NCBI GenBank assembly: GCA_037190175.1
Contig: JBBCJM010000234.1
Coordinates: 1 to 8,066, forward strand
Reading direction: 5' to 3'
Source of the DNA: JBBCJM01 sp037190175
GTDB taxonomy: Bacteria; Pseudomonadota; Alphaproteobacteria; Rhodobacterales; Rhodobacteraceae
Length of the DNA: 8,066 nucleotides
Below are positions 1-5,716 of this stretch, in pieces. The stretch's first letter is position 1, and every line of letters begins with the position of its first letter. The position numbers and the translations under genes are program-made. The notes under the pieces are model-generated. The model saw only the letters and a program-made list of their open reading frames with translations, made no database searches and was not told the origin of the DNA.

Positions 1-300
1 CTCGGCCTCGGACAGCCCCGCCTCGGTCTCGGAAAGCCGGCTGCGCAGCGCCTCGGCCTCTTCCCCCGCCGCATCGAGCCCCGCGGTCAGTTCGGCCACC
101 CGCGCCGCCTCGGCCAGCCGCTGCCGCTCGGCCTCGGACAGCCCCGCCTCGGTCTCGGAAATCCGGCTGCGCAGCGCCTCGGCCTCGTCCCCCGCCGCAT
201 CGAGCCCCGCGGTCAGTTCGGCCACCCGCGCGGCCTCGGCCAGCCGCGCCCGTTCCGCCTCGGACAGCCCCGCCTCGGCCGCCGCCAGCCGGTTGCGCAG
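1..300 (-). repeat. 126-bp tandem repeat inside the coiled-coil gene
   Basis: Bases 1-126 and 127-252 are direct tandem copies differing at only five positions by my alignment. A third, decayed copy starts at 253 and loses similarity around 300. The unit is 42 codons, exactly six heptads, and reads A-L-R-S-R-(I/L)-S-E-T-E-A-G-L through to A-A-G-(D/E)-E-A-E. Two of the differences change residues conservatively (Ile/Leu, Asp/Glu). The array probably continues beyond the left edge, because copy 1 starts at base 1 without any boundary. Confidence 0.9.
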
Positions 301-1344
301 GGCGTCGGCCTCGGCGCCGGCGGCGGCGATGGTGCGGGCGAGTTCCGCGGTCAGCCCCTCGACCGCGGCGCGCAGCCCGTCGCGCTCGGCCGCCGCGCGG
401 GCCTCGGCCTCGGTCAGCGTGGCGACCCGGGCGGTCAGCGCCGCGATCTCCTCGGCCCTTGCCCCGGCGGTGCCCTCGGCGGCCACCAGCCGGGCCAGCG
501 TATCGGCCAGCGTCGCCTCGCCCTCGGCGGCACGGGCGCGCAGGTCGGCGATCAGCGCATCCATCGCCTCGGCGCGGGCGGCGGCCAGGCGGGCGGCCTC
601 GACCCCTGCGTCGATCTCGGCCCGGGCGGCAGCGAGCGCGAGGTTCAGCGCCTCGGCCTCGGTCAGCAGGGTCTCGCGCGCGGCCTCCAGTTCCTCCACC
701 GTCGCGGTCAGCCGCGAGCCCTCGCCACGGGCCGCGTCGCGCTCGGCGATGAGCGCCGCCACCTGCGCCTCGATGTCCACGATCCGCGCCCCGGCGGCCG
801 ACAGGTCCGCCAGCCGCGCCGCCAGGGTTTCCGAAAGCTCGGCCTCGCGCGCGCCCGCCGCCGCAAGCTCGGCCTCGCGGGCGGCCAGATCGGCCTCGCG
901 CGCGGCCAGCGAGCCCGAGAGATCCGCCACCCGCGCGGAAGAGGCCGCCAGATCCGCCTCGCGCGCCCGGAGCGTGGCGGTCAGCGTGTCGATCAGCCCG
1001 GCCTGTTCGGCCCCCGTCCGCCGGGCATCGGCCAGCGAGGCGGTCAGCCGGCCGACCTCGTCGGTCAGCCCCTCGGTCCGCTCGCGCTCCAGCCCCAGGG
1101 TGGCGGCCAGTTCGGCGACCTGCAGGGTCAGCGCGTCCAGCTCGGTGTTCTTGGCGGCGAGCTCGCTGTCCCGCTCGGCCAGCGCGTGGTCCTTGGCGGT
1201 GATCGAATCCCGCAAGACCGACTGCACGATCAGGAAGATCGACAGCACGAACATCAGCACCAGCACCAGCGCCGCCATCACGTCCACGAAGCCGGCCCAG
1301 CTGTCGCCGGCCATCCGTTTCCCGGTGCGGCGCGACAGGGCCAT
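1..1344 (-). CDS. MotB/ExbD-like stator protein with one TM helix and a very long coiled coil (C-terminus beyond window)
   Basis: Partial gene: 448 codons are visible and the frame is open at the left edge, so it lacks its 3' end. After a short basic, cytoplasmic-looking start (MALSRRTGKRMAGDSWAGF), one hydrophobic helix spans about residues 19-41 and has an aspartate, D21, at its start (F-V-D-V-M-A-A-L). This is the arrangement of the ion-carrying Asp of MotB, ExbD and TolR. From about residue 45 to the edge it is an Ala/Glu/Leu/Arg-rich coiled coil without prolines, ending in 42-residue tandem repeats. By family topology the coil would be periplasmic; related proteins often end in an OmpA/MotB peptidoglycan-binding domain, which cannot be seen here. 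The ATG lies three bases after the stop of the channel-subunit gene, so the two are translationally coupled partners. The cargo or role is unknown. The N-terminus and class are well supported; the C-terminal domain is inference. Confidence 0.85.
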   Translation of the reverse strand, partial: MALSRRTGKRMAGDSWAGFVDVMAALVLVLMFVLSIFLIVQSVLRDSITAKDHALAERDSELAAKNTELDALTLQVAELAATLGLERERTEGLTDEVGRLTASLADARRTGAEQAGLIDTLTATLRAREADLAASSARVADLSGSLAAREADLAAREAELAAAGAREAELSETLAARLADLSAAGARIVDIEAQVAALIAERDAARGEGSRLTATVEELEAARETLLTEAEALNLALAAARAEIDAGVEAARLAAARAEAMDALIADLRARAAEGEATLADTLARLVAAEGTAGARAEEIAALTARVATLTEAEARAAAERDGLRAAVEGLTAELARTIAAAGAEADALRNRLAAAEAGLSEAERARLAEAARVAELTAGLDAAGDEAEALRSRISETEAGLSEAERQRLAEAARVAELTAGLDAAGEEAEALRSRLSETEAGLSEAE

Positions 1345-1347
1345 GGC

Positions 1348-2616
1348 CTAGCCCCCCCGCCCGGGCAGCCCGCCGCCGCGCGACAGCTGCCTTATCGCCG
1401 TGGTCAGCGCCGCGAGGTCGCCGCGCAGGTCGGTCATGCTCTCCTGCCGGCCGGCGGAGATCTCTTCCAGAATCCGCAGGAGCTGCACGTCGATCGAGCG
1501 CAGGCGCATCCGGCTTTCGGCGTCCACCCCGGCGCGGCCGTCCTCGTCCTCCTGCGCCGCCACCAGGCGCTGCAGCAGTTCGGCCTGTTCGGCCAGCCCC
1601 TCGGCCGCGGCCTGGCCCTGCGCCTCCTGCGCCGCGGCGATGCGTTCCAGCACCGGGGCCAGCGCGGCCTGCGCCGAGGCGTCGCCCTCGATCCGCTGCG
1701 CCAGCCGCTCGACCGAGCCCGCCAGCCGCAGGATACGGTCGTCCAGCACCGCGCGCCCCGCCTCGGCGCGGGCCGAGAGCGCCATCAGCGCCTCCATCTG
1801 CGCCTCGATCCGGTGGGCGAAATCGCCCAGCGCCCCGGCCAGCACCGCGGCTTCCTCGCCGCCCTGGCCGCCGCCGTCGCCTTCGGAAGGGGCCGCCCCC
1901 AGCCGGGTGATGGTGGAGAGCCATTCCTCCAGCTCGCGGTAGAAGCGGTTCTGCCCGTGCCCGGCGAAGAGCTCCAGCAAGCCCACCACCAGCGAGCCGG
2001 CAAGGCCGAGGAGCGAGGAGGAGAAGGCCGTGCCCATCCCCCCCAGCTGCGCCTGCAACCCGGTCATCAGCTTCTCGAAGACCTCGACCCCGGTCTCGCC
2101 CTCGCTGGGGGCGAGGTTGCGGATGGTCTCGACCACCGCCGGAACGGTGGTGGCGAGGCCGTAGAAGGTGCCCAAGAGCCCCATCAGGATCAGCAGGTTT
2201 ACGATATAGCGCGTGATGTCGCGCGCCTCGTCGATCCGCGTCGCCACCGAATCGAGGATCGACTGGCGGGAGGAGGTGGAGATGTGCAGCCGCCGCCCGG
2301 CCAGCAGCGCGGCCAAGGGCGCCAGCAGCCGGGGGGCGTTCGAGGCGTCCACCCCGGGGCGGTTCTCCACGAAACCCTCGATCCAGCTGACCGAGACCAC
2401 CAGCTGCACCACCTGCCAGATGCAGGAGACCACGCCCAGCACGAAGACGCCCATGATGGCGAAGTTCAGGTACTTGCCGGTGCCGATGACGGCGGCCAGC
2501 GTGGTATAGGCCAGCCAGGCGCCGGCCGAGACCAGCCCCATGACGATCAGCATCAGCAGGATCTGGCGTACCGGCTGCGAGAACGAGGGTCCGGGCTGGG
2601 CGCTGGCTGTGGTCAT
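1348..2616 (-). CDS. MotA/TolQ/ExbB-family proton-channel protein with cytoplasmic coiled-coil tail
   Basis: 422 residues. Four hydrophobic segments are visible at about 18-42, 52-76, 136-160 and 195-218. The third carries the family-like LLGTFYGLATTVP stretch (148-159) and the fourth a Gly/Ser/Ala-rich AFSSSLLGLAGSLVVGLLE stretch, both typical of the MotA/TolQ/ExbB pore helices. Two N-terminal helices in a tight hairpin, a cytoplasmic segment (about 78-135), then two pore helices suggest MotA-like topology with both ends in the cytoplasm. Residues about 223-415 form an Ala/Glu/Arg/Leu-rich helical tail, interrupted by a Gly-rich linker (244-253), unlike the short tails of ExbB and TolQ. It should form a pentameric ring around a dimer of the downstream MotB-like protein and use ion flow to drive rotation or force transfer; this is family inference. 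What it drives is unknown. Weak ribosome site (ACAGG); a candidate promoter lies just upstream. Confidence 0.88.
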   Translation of the reverse strand: MTTASAQPGPSFSQPVRQILLMLIVMGLVSAGAWLAYTTLAAVIGTGKYLNFAIMGVFVLGVVSCIWQVVQLVVSVSWIEGFVENRPGVDASNAPRLLAPLAALLAGRRLHISTSSRQSILDSVATRIDEARDITRYIVNLLILMGLLGTFYGLATTVPAVVETIRNLAPSEGETGVEVFEKLMTGLQAQLGGMGTAFSSSLLGLAGSLVVGLLELFAGHGQNRFYRELEEWLSTITRLGAAPSEGDGGGQGGEEAAVLAGALGDFAHRIEAQMEALMALSARAEAGRAVLDDRILRLAGSVERLAQRIEGDASAQAALAPVLERIAAAQEAQGQAAAEGLAEQAELLQRLVAAQEDEDGRAGVDAESRMRLRSIDVQLLRILEEISAGRQESMTDLRGDLAALTTAIRQLSRGGGLPGRGG

Positions 2617-2661
2617 GCGGCCTGTCCGTGCGTCCCGCGATGGGTTCCGATTGCGCGGCCA

Positions 2662-2690
2662 ACCATATGGGGGCGGCGCGGGGGGGGCAA
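2662..2690 (-). promoter_or_regulatory. Candidate sigma-70-type promoter for the motor gene pair
   Basis: On the minus strand, TTGCCC (2690-2685) and TATGGT (2667-2662) are separated by 17 bp. Each hexamer matches the consensus at four of six positions. The site lies in the 87-bp gap between the cyclotransferase stop and the channel-subunit ATG and would give a leader of roughly 40 nt. If real, the motor pair can be transcribed independently of the upstream gene. The call rests on pattern match and spacing only. Confidence 0.35.
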
Positions 2691-2703
2691 CTGCCCAAGC
2701 GGG

Positions 2704-3243
2704 TCAGGCACCGCGCAGATGCCGCACGCGCGCGGCCAGCCAGGCCAGATCGGCATCGGGGATCCCCAGTTCGTCCAGATGCGCGGCGGTGGACCAGAGG
2801 TAATCGGCATTCTCCCCCCTGCCGCCGCGCGCGGCGGCGATGATGCCGGCCTGTTCCTCCAGGGAAAGGCCGCCGCAATACTGCACATGGGCCGGGTCGA
2901 TCACATAGGTCAGCGCGGTGAGCGGTTCCCCCGCCTCCACCGGCAGCCAGCGTTCCAGATAGGCCGAGGAGATCAGTTCGCGCTCGCGCAGGGTCGCCAG
3001 CGTGGCGTCCTCGGCCCCCTCCTCCACCCGGAAGGCCACGCCGGTGCAGGTCGCGCCGGGGGCCGCATCCAGCGCCAGCACCAGACCGGGGGTGTCGGCC
3101 GTGCCGCGGTGGTGGATCGACCTCATGCAGAAGCTGCGGTGCCAGCCCATCAGCCGGGCCAATCGCCGCTCGGCCACCGGGAAGCCGGGGTCCCAGATCA
3201 GCGATCCGTAGCCGAACACCCAAAGAGGTCGTGATCCGTCCAT
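2704..3243 (-). CDS. ChaC-like gamma-glutamylcyclotransferase
   Basis: 179 residues, typical for bacterial ChaC-family enzymes, which cleave glutathione to 5-oxoproline and Cys-Gly in the cytoplasm. The N-terminal substrate-binding loop VFGYGSLIWDPGF (9-21) is the family hallmark. The segment LREREL (85-90) carries the likely catalytic glutamate, E87 by position after the conserved Leu-Arg. The C-terminal NADYLWSTAAHLDELGI stretch (145-161) matches the family's conserved Asn-x-x-Tyr-Leu...His-Leu motif. The ATG is preceded by GGGAAAGGG at a suitable distance. It diverges from the DUF2125 gene across 62 bp and reads toward the motor pair, 87 bp downstream. Functional linkage to the motor is not evident. 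The ChaC assignment is strong; the exact substrate (glutathione versus another gamma-glutamyl peptide) is by family. Confidence 0.9.
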   Translation of the reverse strand: MDGSRPLWVFGYGSLIWDPGFPVAERRLARLMGWHRSFCMRSIHHRGTADTPGLVLALDAAPGATCTGVAFRVEEGAEDATLATLRERELISSAYLERWLPVEAGEPLTALTYVIDPAHVQYCGGLSLEEQAGIIAAARGGRGENADYLWSTAAHLDELGIPDADLAWLAARVRHLRGA

Positions 3244-3305
3244 CGCTGGCCCTTTCCCGCGCCGCCCCTTAGAACGCGGGACAAGGCGAAAGGAAAGGGG
3301 CGGCC
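3244..3305. promoter_or_regulatory. Divergent promoter region between the ChaC-like and DUF2125 genes
   Basis: These 62 bp must hold or border the starts of two divergent transcripts. The plus-strand ribosome site AGGAAAGGGG (3291-3300) and the minus-strand site GGGAAAGGG occupy the two ends. The only AT-rich patch is TTAGAA (3269-3274), which could serve as a -10 core in either direction. I see no convincing -35 partner on either strand, so the exact promoters are not called. Confidence 0.3.
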
Positions 3306-4307
3306 ATGCGGTGGCTGATCAGGCTGGTCGTGCTGGCGGCGGTGCTCTGGGCCGGCTGGTGGTTCGCCGGCGCGACCGCGATCAACCGCGGCGTGGCCGA
3401 GGCGACGGCGCAGGGGCCGCTGGCCGCCAGCGATGCCATAGTGCGCGGCTTTCCGAACCGCTGGGATCTGACGCTGACCGAGCCGCGCTTCGCCGACCCC
3501 CGCACGGGGCTGCGCTGGCAGGCGCCCTTCGTGCAGGTCTTCGCGCTGACCTACAGGCCCTGGCACCTGGTCGCCGCGCTGCCGCCCGAGCAGGTGATCG
3601 ACACGCCCATGGGCTCCACCACCCTGCGGGCCGGCAGGATGCAGGCGAGCCTGGTGCTGCACCCCTCGGCCGACCTGCCGCTGGAGCGGTTCGCGCTGGT
3701 GGGCGACGAGGTGGAACTGGTCCGCGCGCCCTTCGCCGCCGCGCCCAGCACCACCCGCGCCCGCGTGCTGCGGCTGGCCACCCGGCGGGCGGCGGGCGAT
3801 CCGCTGACCCACGAGGTGGGGCTGGACCTCGCCGGGCTGGCCCCCGACCCGGCGCTGCTGGCGGCGATCCCCGCCGAGCACGGCCTGCCGGCCGAGATCG
3901 AGGCGCTGCGGCTGGTGGTCTCGCTCAGCCTCTCGGCGCCGGTGGACCGCCACCTGCCCGACCGCCGCCCGGTGCTGACCGCGCTCGACCTCTCCGAGGT
4001 GCAGCTCGCCTGGGGCAGCATCCGCTTCACCGCGCGGGGCCGGCTGGTGCCCGATGCCGAGGGCTATGCCGAGGGCACGCTGCAACTGGCGCTGGACGAC
4101 TGGGAGGCCGCCTTCGACGCCGCCGGGGCGCTGGGGCTGATGGAGCCGCAGATGGTGCCCACCTGGTCGGCCTTCGCCCGCAGCCTGGCCGAGGCCGCCG
4201 GCACGCCCGGGCGGCTGGAGCTGCCGCTGACCCTCTCGGGCGGGCGGATGAGCCTCGGCCCCCTGCCGCTGGGCCGAGCCCCGCTCTTGGTGGCGCCGGC
4301 GGGATAG
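3306..4307 (+). CDS. DUF2125-family envelope protein of unknown function
   Basis: 333 residues. The N-terminus (residues 3-25, WLIRLVVLAAVLWAGWWFAGATA) is a single hydrophobic helix acting as an uncleaved anchor or signal sequence, so the rest is predicted to be periplasmic. The body is rich in beta-type segments without cysteines. The early motif GFPNRWDLTLTEPRF (48-62) is the feature I associate with DUF2125, a family found mainly in alphaproteobacteria and resembling lipid- or envelope-associated beta proteins. The start has an excellent ribosome site, AGGAAAGGGG, ending 5 nt upstream. It is a single-gene unit: divergent from the ChaC-like gene and convergent with nadD across a repeat-containing gap. 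No biochemical function is known to me. Family call is good; role unknown. Confidence 0.85.
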   Translation: MRWLIRLVVLAAVLWAGWWFAGATAINRGVAEATAQGPLAASDAIVRGFPNRWDLTLTEPRFADPRTGLRWQAPFVQVFALTYRPWHLVAALPPEQVIDTPMGSTTLRAGRMQASLVLHPSADLPLERFALVGDEVELVRAPFAAAPSTTRARVLRLATRRAAGDPLTHEVGLDLAGLAPDPALLAAIPAEHGLPAEIEALRLVVSLSLSAPVDRHLPDRRPVLTALDLSEVQLAWGSIRFTARGRLVPDAEGYAEGTLQLALDDWEAAFDAAGALGLMEPQMVPTWSAFARSLAEAAGTPGRLELPLTLSGGRMSLGPLPLGRAPLLVAPAG

Positions 4308-4353
4308 GACGAGGGCGGGATCGGCTCGATCGGAATCGTCGGCGGGAAGGACA

Positions 4354-4458
4354 CCTCCCCTCCCTTCGTGGGAGGGGATGGGGGAGGGGGCTTTCGCGCA
4401 GGCCCGGACCCTTTGCCGCTGCCCCCCACCCCATCCCTCCCCACGAGGGGGAGGGAGG
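4354..4458. repeat. REP-like inverted repeat (38-bp arms, 29-nt spacer) between convergent genes
   Basis: The left arm (4354-4391) and the right arm (4421-4458, inverted) agree at 31 of 38 positions by my hand alignment. Each arm is itself a perfect hairpin: TCCCCTCCC-TTCGT-GGGAGGGGA at 4356-4378 and TCCCTCCCC-ACGAG-GGGGAGGGA at 4434-4456. It occupies most of the 194-bp gap between the DUF2125 stop and the nadD stop. It resembles the C/G-rich extragenic palindromes common in alphaproteobacterial genomes and could act as a bidirectional transcription barrier. There is no U-tract typical of an intrinsic terminator. It lacks the GTAG foot and the core sequence of the REP family near 7370, so it is a different family. 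Confidence 0.8.
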
Positions 4459-4501
4459 CGCGAGATCCCGTCCGGGGGTGCCAGTGGCAACCGTTCCCAC
4501 C

Positions 4502-5089
4502 CTAGCGCCACTCTCCCCGCGCCCGGATCGCGGTGGAGGAGGCGGCGGTCATCGGCAGCATGGCGAAGCCCCAGGCGGGCGGCGTGGCGCGGGCCAGATC
4601 CTGCACCGCCACGCGGGCCCAGGAGAACGCCCGCGGCGCGGGGGACAAGAGCGCGCGGGCCCCCTGCCCCGGCCGGGCGAAGACCGCCACCGGCACCTGC
4701 GCCAGGATGGTCTGCCAGCGGTCCCAGCGGTGGAACTGCGCCAGGTTGTCCGCCCCCATCAGCCAGACGAAGCGCACGCCGGGATAGCGCCGCCGCAACC
4801 CCCTCAGCGTCTCTGCGGTGAAGCGGGTGCCGAGCCGGCATTCGACATCGGTGATCTCGACCCGCGGGTGCCGCATCACCGCCCGCGCCCGGGCCAGCCG
4901 GTCGGCCAGCGGCGCCGGCCCCTGGGCCTTCAGCGGATTGCCGGGCGAGACCAGCCACCAGACGCGGTCCAGCCCCAGTCGCAGCGCCGCGCGGGTGACA
5001 TGCGCGTGCCCCTCGTGCGCGGGGTCGAAGGACCCGCCCAGAAGGCCCACCACCATCCCCGGCTCCGCCCTGGGCCAGCCCTGCCGCAT
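4502..5089 (-). CDS. nadD: Nicotinate-nucleotide adenylyltransferase
   Basis: 195 residues. It transfers AMP from ATP to nicotinate mononucleotide to make deamido-NAD, the penultimate step of NAD synthesis, in the cytoplasm. The nucleotidyltransferase signature is complete: GLLGGSFDPAHEGH (15-28) with both histidines of the H/T-x-G-H type motif, GADNL (112-116), and SSTAIR (184-189) near the C-terminus. The start is placed at the second in-frame ATG, 27 nt inside the longest frame. It has AGAGGGG about 7 nt upstream, whereas the first ATG has no ribosome site and lies at the proposed -10 element. This also matches the short lead-in usual for the family. The gene is convergent with DUF2125 and divergent from the GNAT gene; its usual neighbours elsewhere (rsfS, proA, rlmH) are not here. 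Confidence 0.92.
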   Translation of the reverse strand: MRQGWPRAEPGMVVGLLGGSFDPAHEGHAHVTRAALRLGLDRVWWLVSPGNPLKAQGPAPLADRLARARAVMRHPRVEITDVECRLGTRFTAETLRGLRRRYPGVRFVWLMGADNLAQFHRWDRWQTILAQVPVAVFARPGQGARALLSPAPRAFSWARVAVQDLARATPPAWGFAMLPMTAASSTAIRARGEWR

Positions 5090-5112
5090 GTCCGCGCCCC
5101 TCTTTTCCCGCC

Positions 5113-5141
5113 ACATCGGCCGGGCCGGCAGCCGGTGTCAA
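5113..5141 (-). promoter_or_regulatory. Candidate nadD promoter
   Basis: On the minus strand a perfect TTGACA (5141-5136) is followed after 17 bp by CGATGT (5118-5113), a poor -10. Transcription would start near 5106, giving a leader of about 16 nt before the preferred nadD ATG at 5089. The strong -35 and its position support the call; the -10 weakens it. Confidence 0.4.
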
Positions 5142-5147
5142 CACGGC

Positions 5148-5176
5148 TTGAGAGGGCGCGGCCCCGCGCCTATCCT
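5148..5176 (+). promoter_or_regulatory. Promoter of the GNAT gene, predicted to give a leaderless mRNA
   Basis: TTGAGA (5148-5153, five of six to consensus) and TATCCT (5171-5176, four of six) are exactly 17 bp apart. Seven bases separate the -10 from the ATG at 5184, so the expected start of transcription is at or next to the A of the start codon. The -35 sits six bases from the divergent nadD -35 (TGTCAA on the plus strand, 5136-5141). Confidence 0.5.
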
Positions 5177-5183
5177 GCCGCGC

Positions 5184-5663
5184 ATGACCATCGCCATCAT
5201 GGAAACCGACCCCGCGGGGGCAGAGGCGCAATCCTGCCTGGCCGCCTATTTCGCGGAACTCGACCGCCGCTTTCCCGGCGGCTTCGATCCCGGCCCGCCG
5301 GGCGACCCCGCCGCCTATCGCCCGCCCCGGGGCAGCTTCCTGATCGCCCGCGACGGCCGGCCGCTGGCCTGCGTGGCGCTGACCACGGACGGCCCGGGCC
5401 GCGGCGAGGTGAAGCGGCTGTGGGTGGCGCCGCAGGCCCGCGGCCTGGGCCTCGCGCGGCGGATGATGCAGGCCGTCGAGGACCGCGCCCGCGCCCTGGG
5501 CCTTTTCCACCTGCGGCTCGACACCAACGCCACCCTGACCGAGGCCCTGGCGCTCTACGACCGGCTCGGCTGGGCGCGGATCCCGCGCTACAACGACAAT
5601 CCCTATGCGCAGGCGTGGTTCGAACGCCACCTCGCCGTTGCGGCGCCCGGCGCGGATCGCTAG
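5184..5663 (+). CDS. GNAT-family N-acetyltransferase
   Basis: 159 residues, one GNAT domain. It transfers an acetyl group from acetyl-CoA to an amine; the substrate is not predictable. The acetyl-CoA pyrophosphate-binding loop is visible as VAPQARGLGLARRM (81-94), the Q/R-x-x-G-x-G/A type motif, preceded by the strand GEVKRLW (74-80). RLDTNATLTEALALYDRLGW (111-130) is the motif B strand and helix with its tyrosine (Y125), and the C-terminal RYNDNPYAQAWFER is common in the MarR-associated/GNAT subgroup acting on small amines. The ATG was chosen because the N-terminus fits the family and a promoter ends just before it; there is no Shine-Dalgarno sequence, consistent with leaderless translation. 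An alternative ATG is five codons downstream. Divergent from nadD; ettA follows after 53 bp in the same direction and could be cotranscribed. Confidence 0.85.
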   Translation: MTIAIMETDPAGAEAQSCLAAYFAELDRRFPGGFDPGPPGDPAAYRPPRGSFLIARDGRPLACVALTTDGPGRGEVKRLWVAPQARGLGLARRMMQAVEDRARALGLFHLRLDTNATLTEALALYDRLGWARIPRYNDNPYAQAWFERHLAVAAPGADR

Positions 5664-5666
5664 ATA
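5638..5666 (+). promoter_or_regulatory. Weak candidate promoter for ettA
   Basis: TTGCGG (5638-5643) and TAGATA (5661-5666) are spaced by 17 bp; each matches the consensus at only three positions. The GCTAGATA context resembles the GCTAnAwC -10 described for Caulobacter housekeeping promoters. The -10 overlaps the GNAT stop codon. Readthrough from the GNAT promoter is an equally good explanation for ettA expression. Confidence 0.2.
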
Positions 5667-5716
5667 CCCCCCGTCCAGATACTCCCCGACATCCGGGAAC
5701 GCGAAGGAGCGGCAGC

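Noticed and set aside
1..2616. A Zorya anti-phage operon
   Set aside because: The ZorA-like tail is suggestive, but the partner is a giant coiled coil, not a compact ZorB, the neighbour upstream is a ChaC-like enzyme, and no ZorC, ZorD or ZorE is present in the visible sequence. Kept only as an open question in the findings.
1186..3234. 682-codon plus-strand frame
   Set aside because: Antisense to the motor and ChaC-like genes, full of His/Gln/Arg/Pro runs, no motif and no ribosome site. It is a shadow frame.
4312..4324. AGGGCGGGAT just after the DUF2125 stop, matching the first half of the GTAG-REP
   Set aside because: Only ten bases match; the second half of the hairpin and the GTAG foot are missing, so chance is a sufficient explanation.
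5662..5682. AGATAC repeated 15 bp apart between GNAT and ettA
   Set aside because: Two six-base copies are too short to support an operator, and the first lies in the stop codon region.
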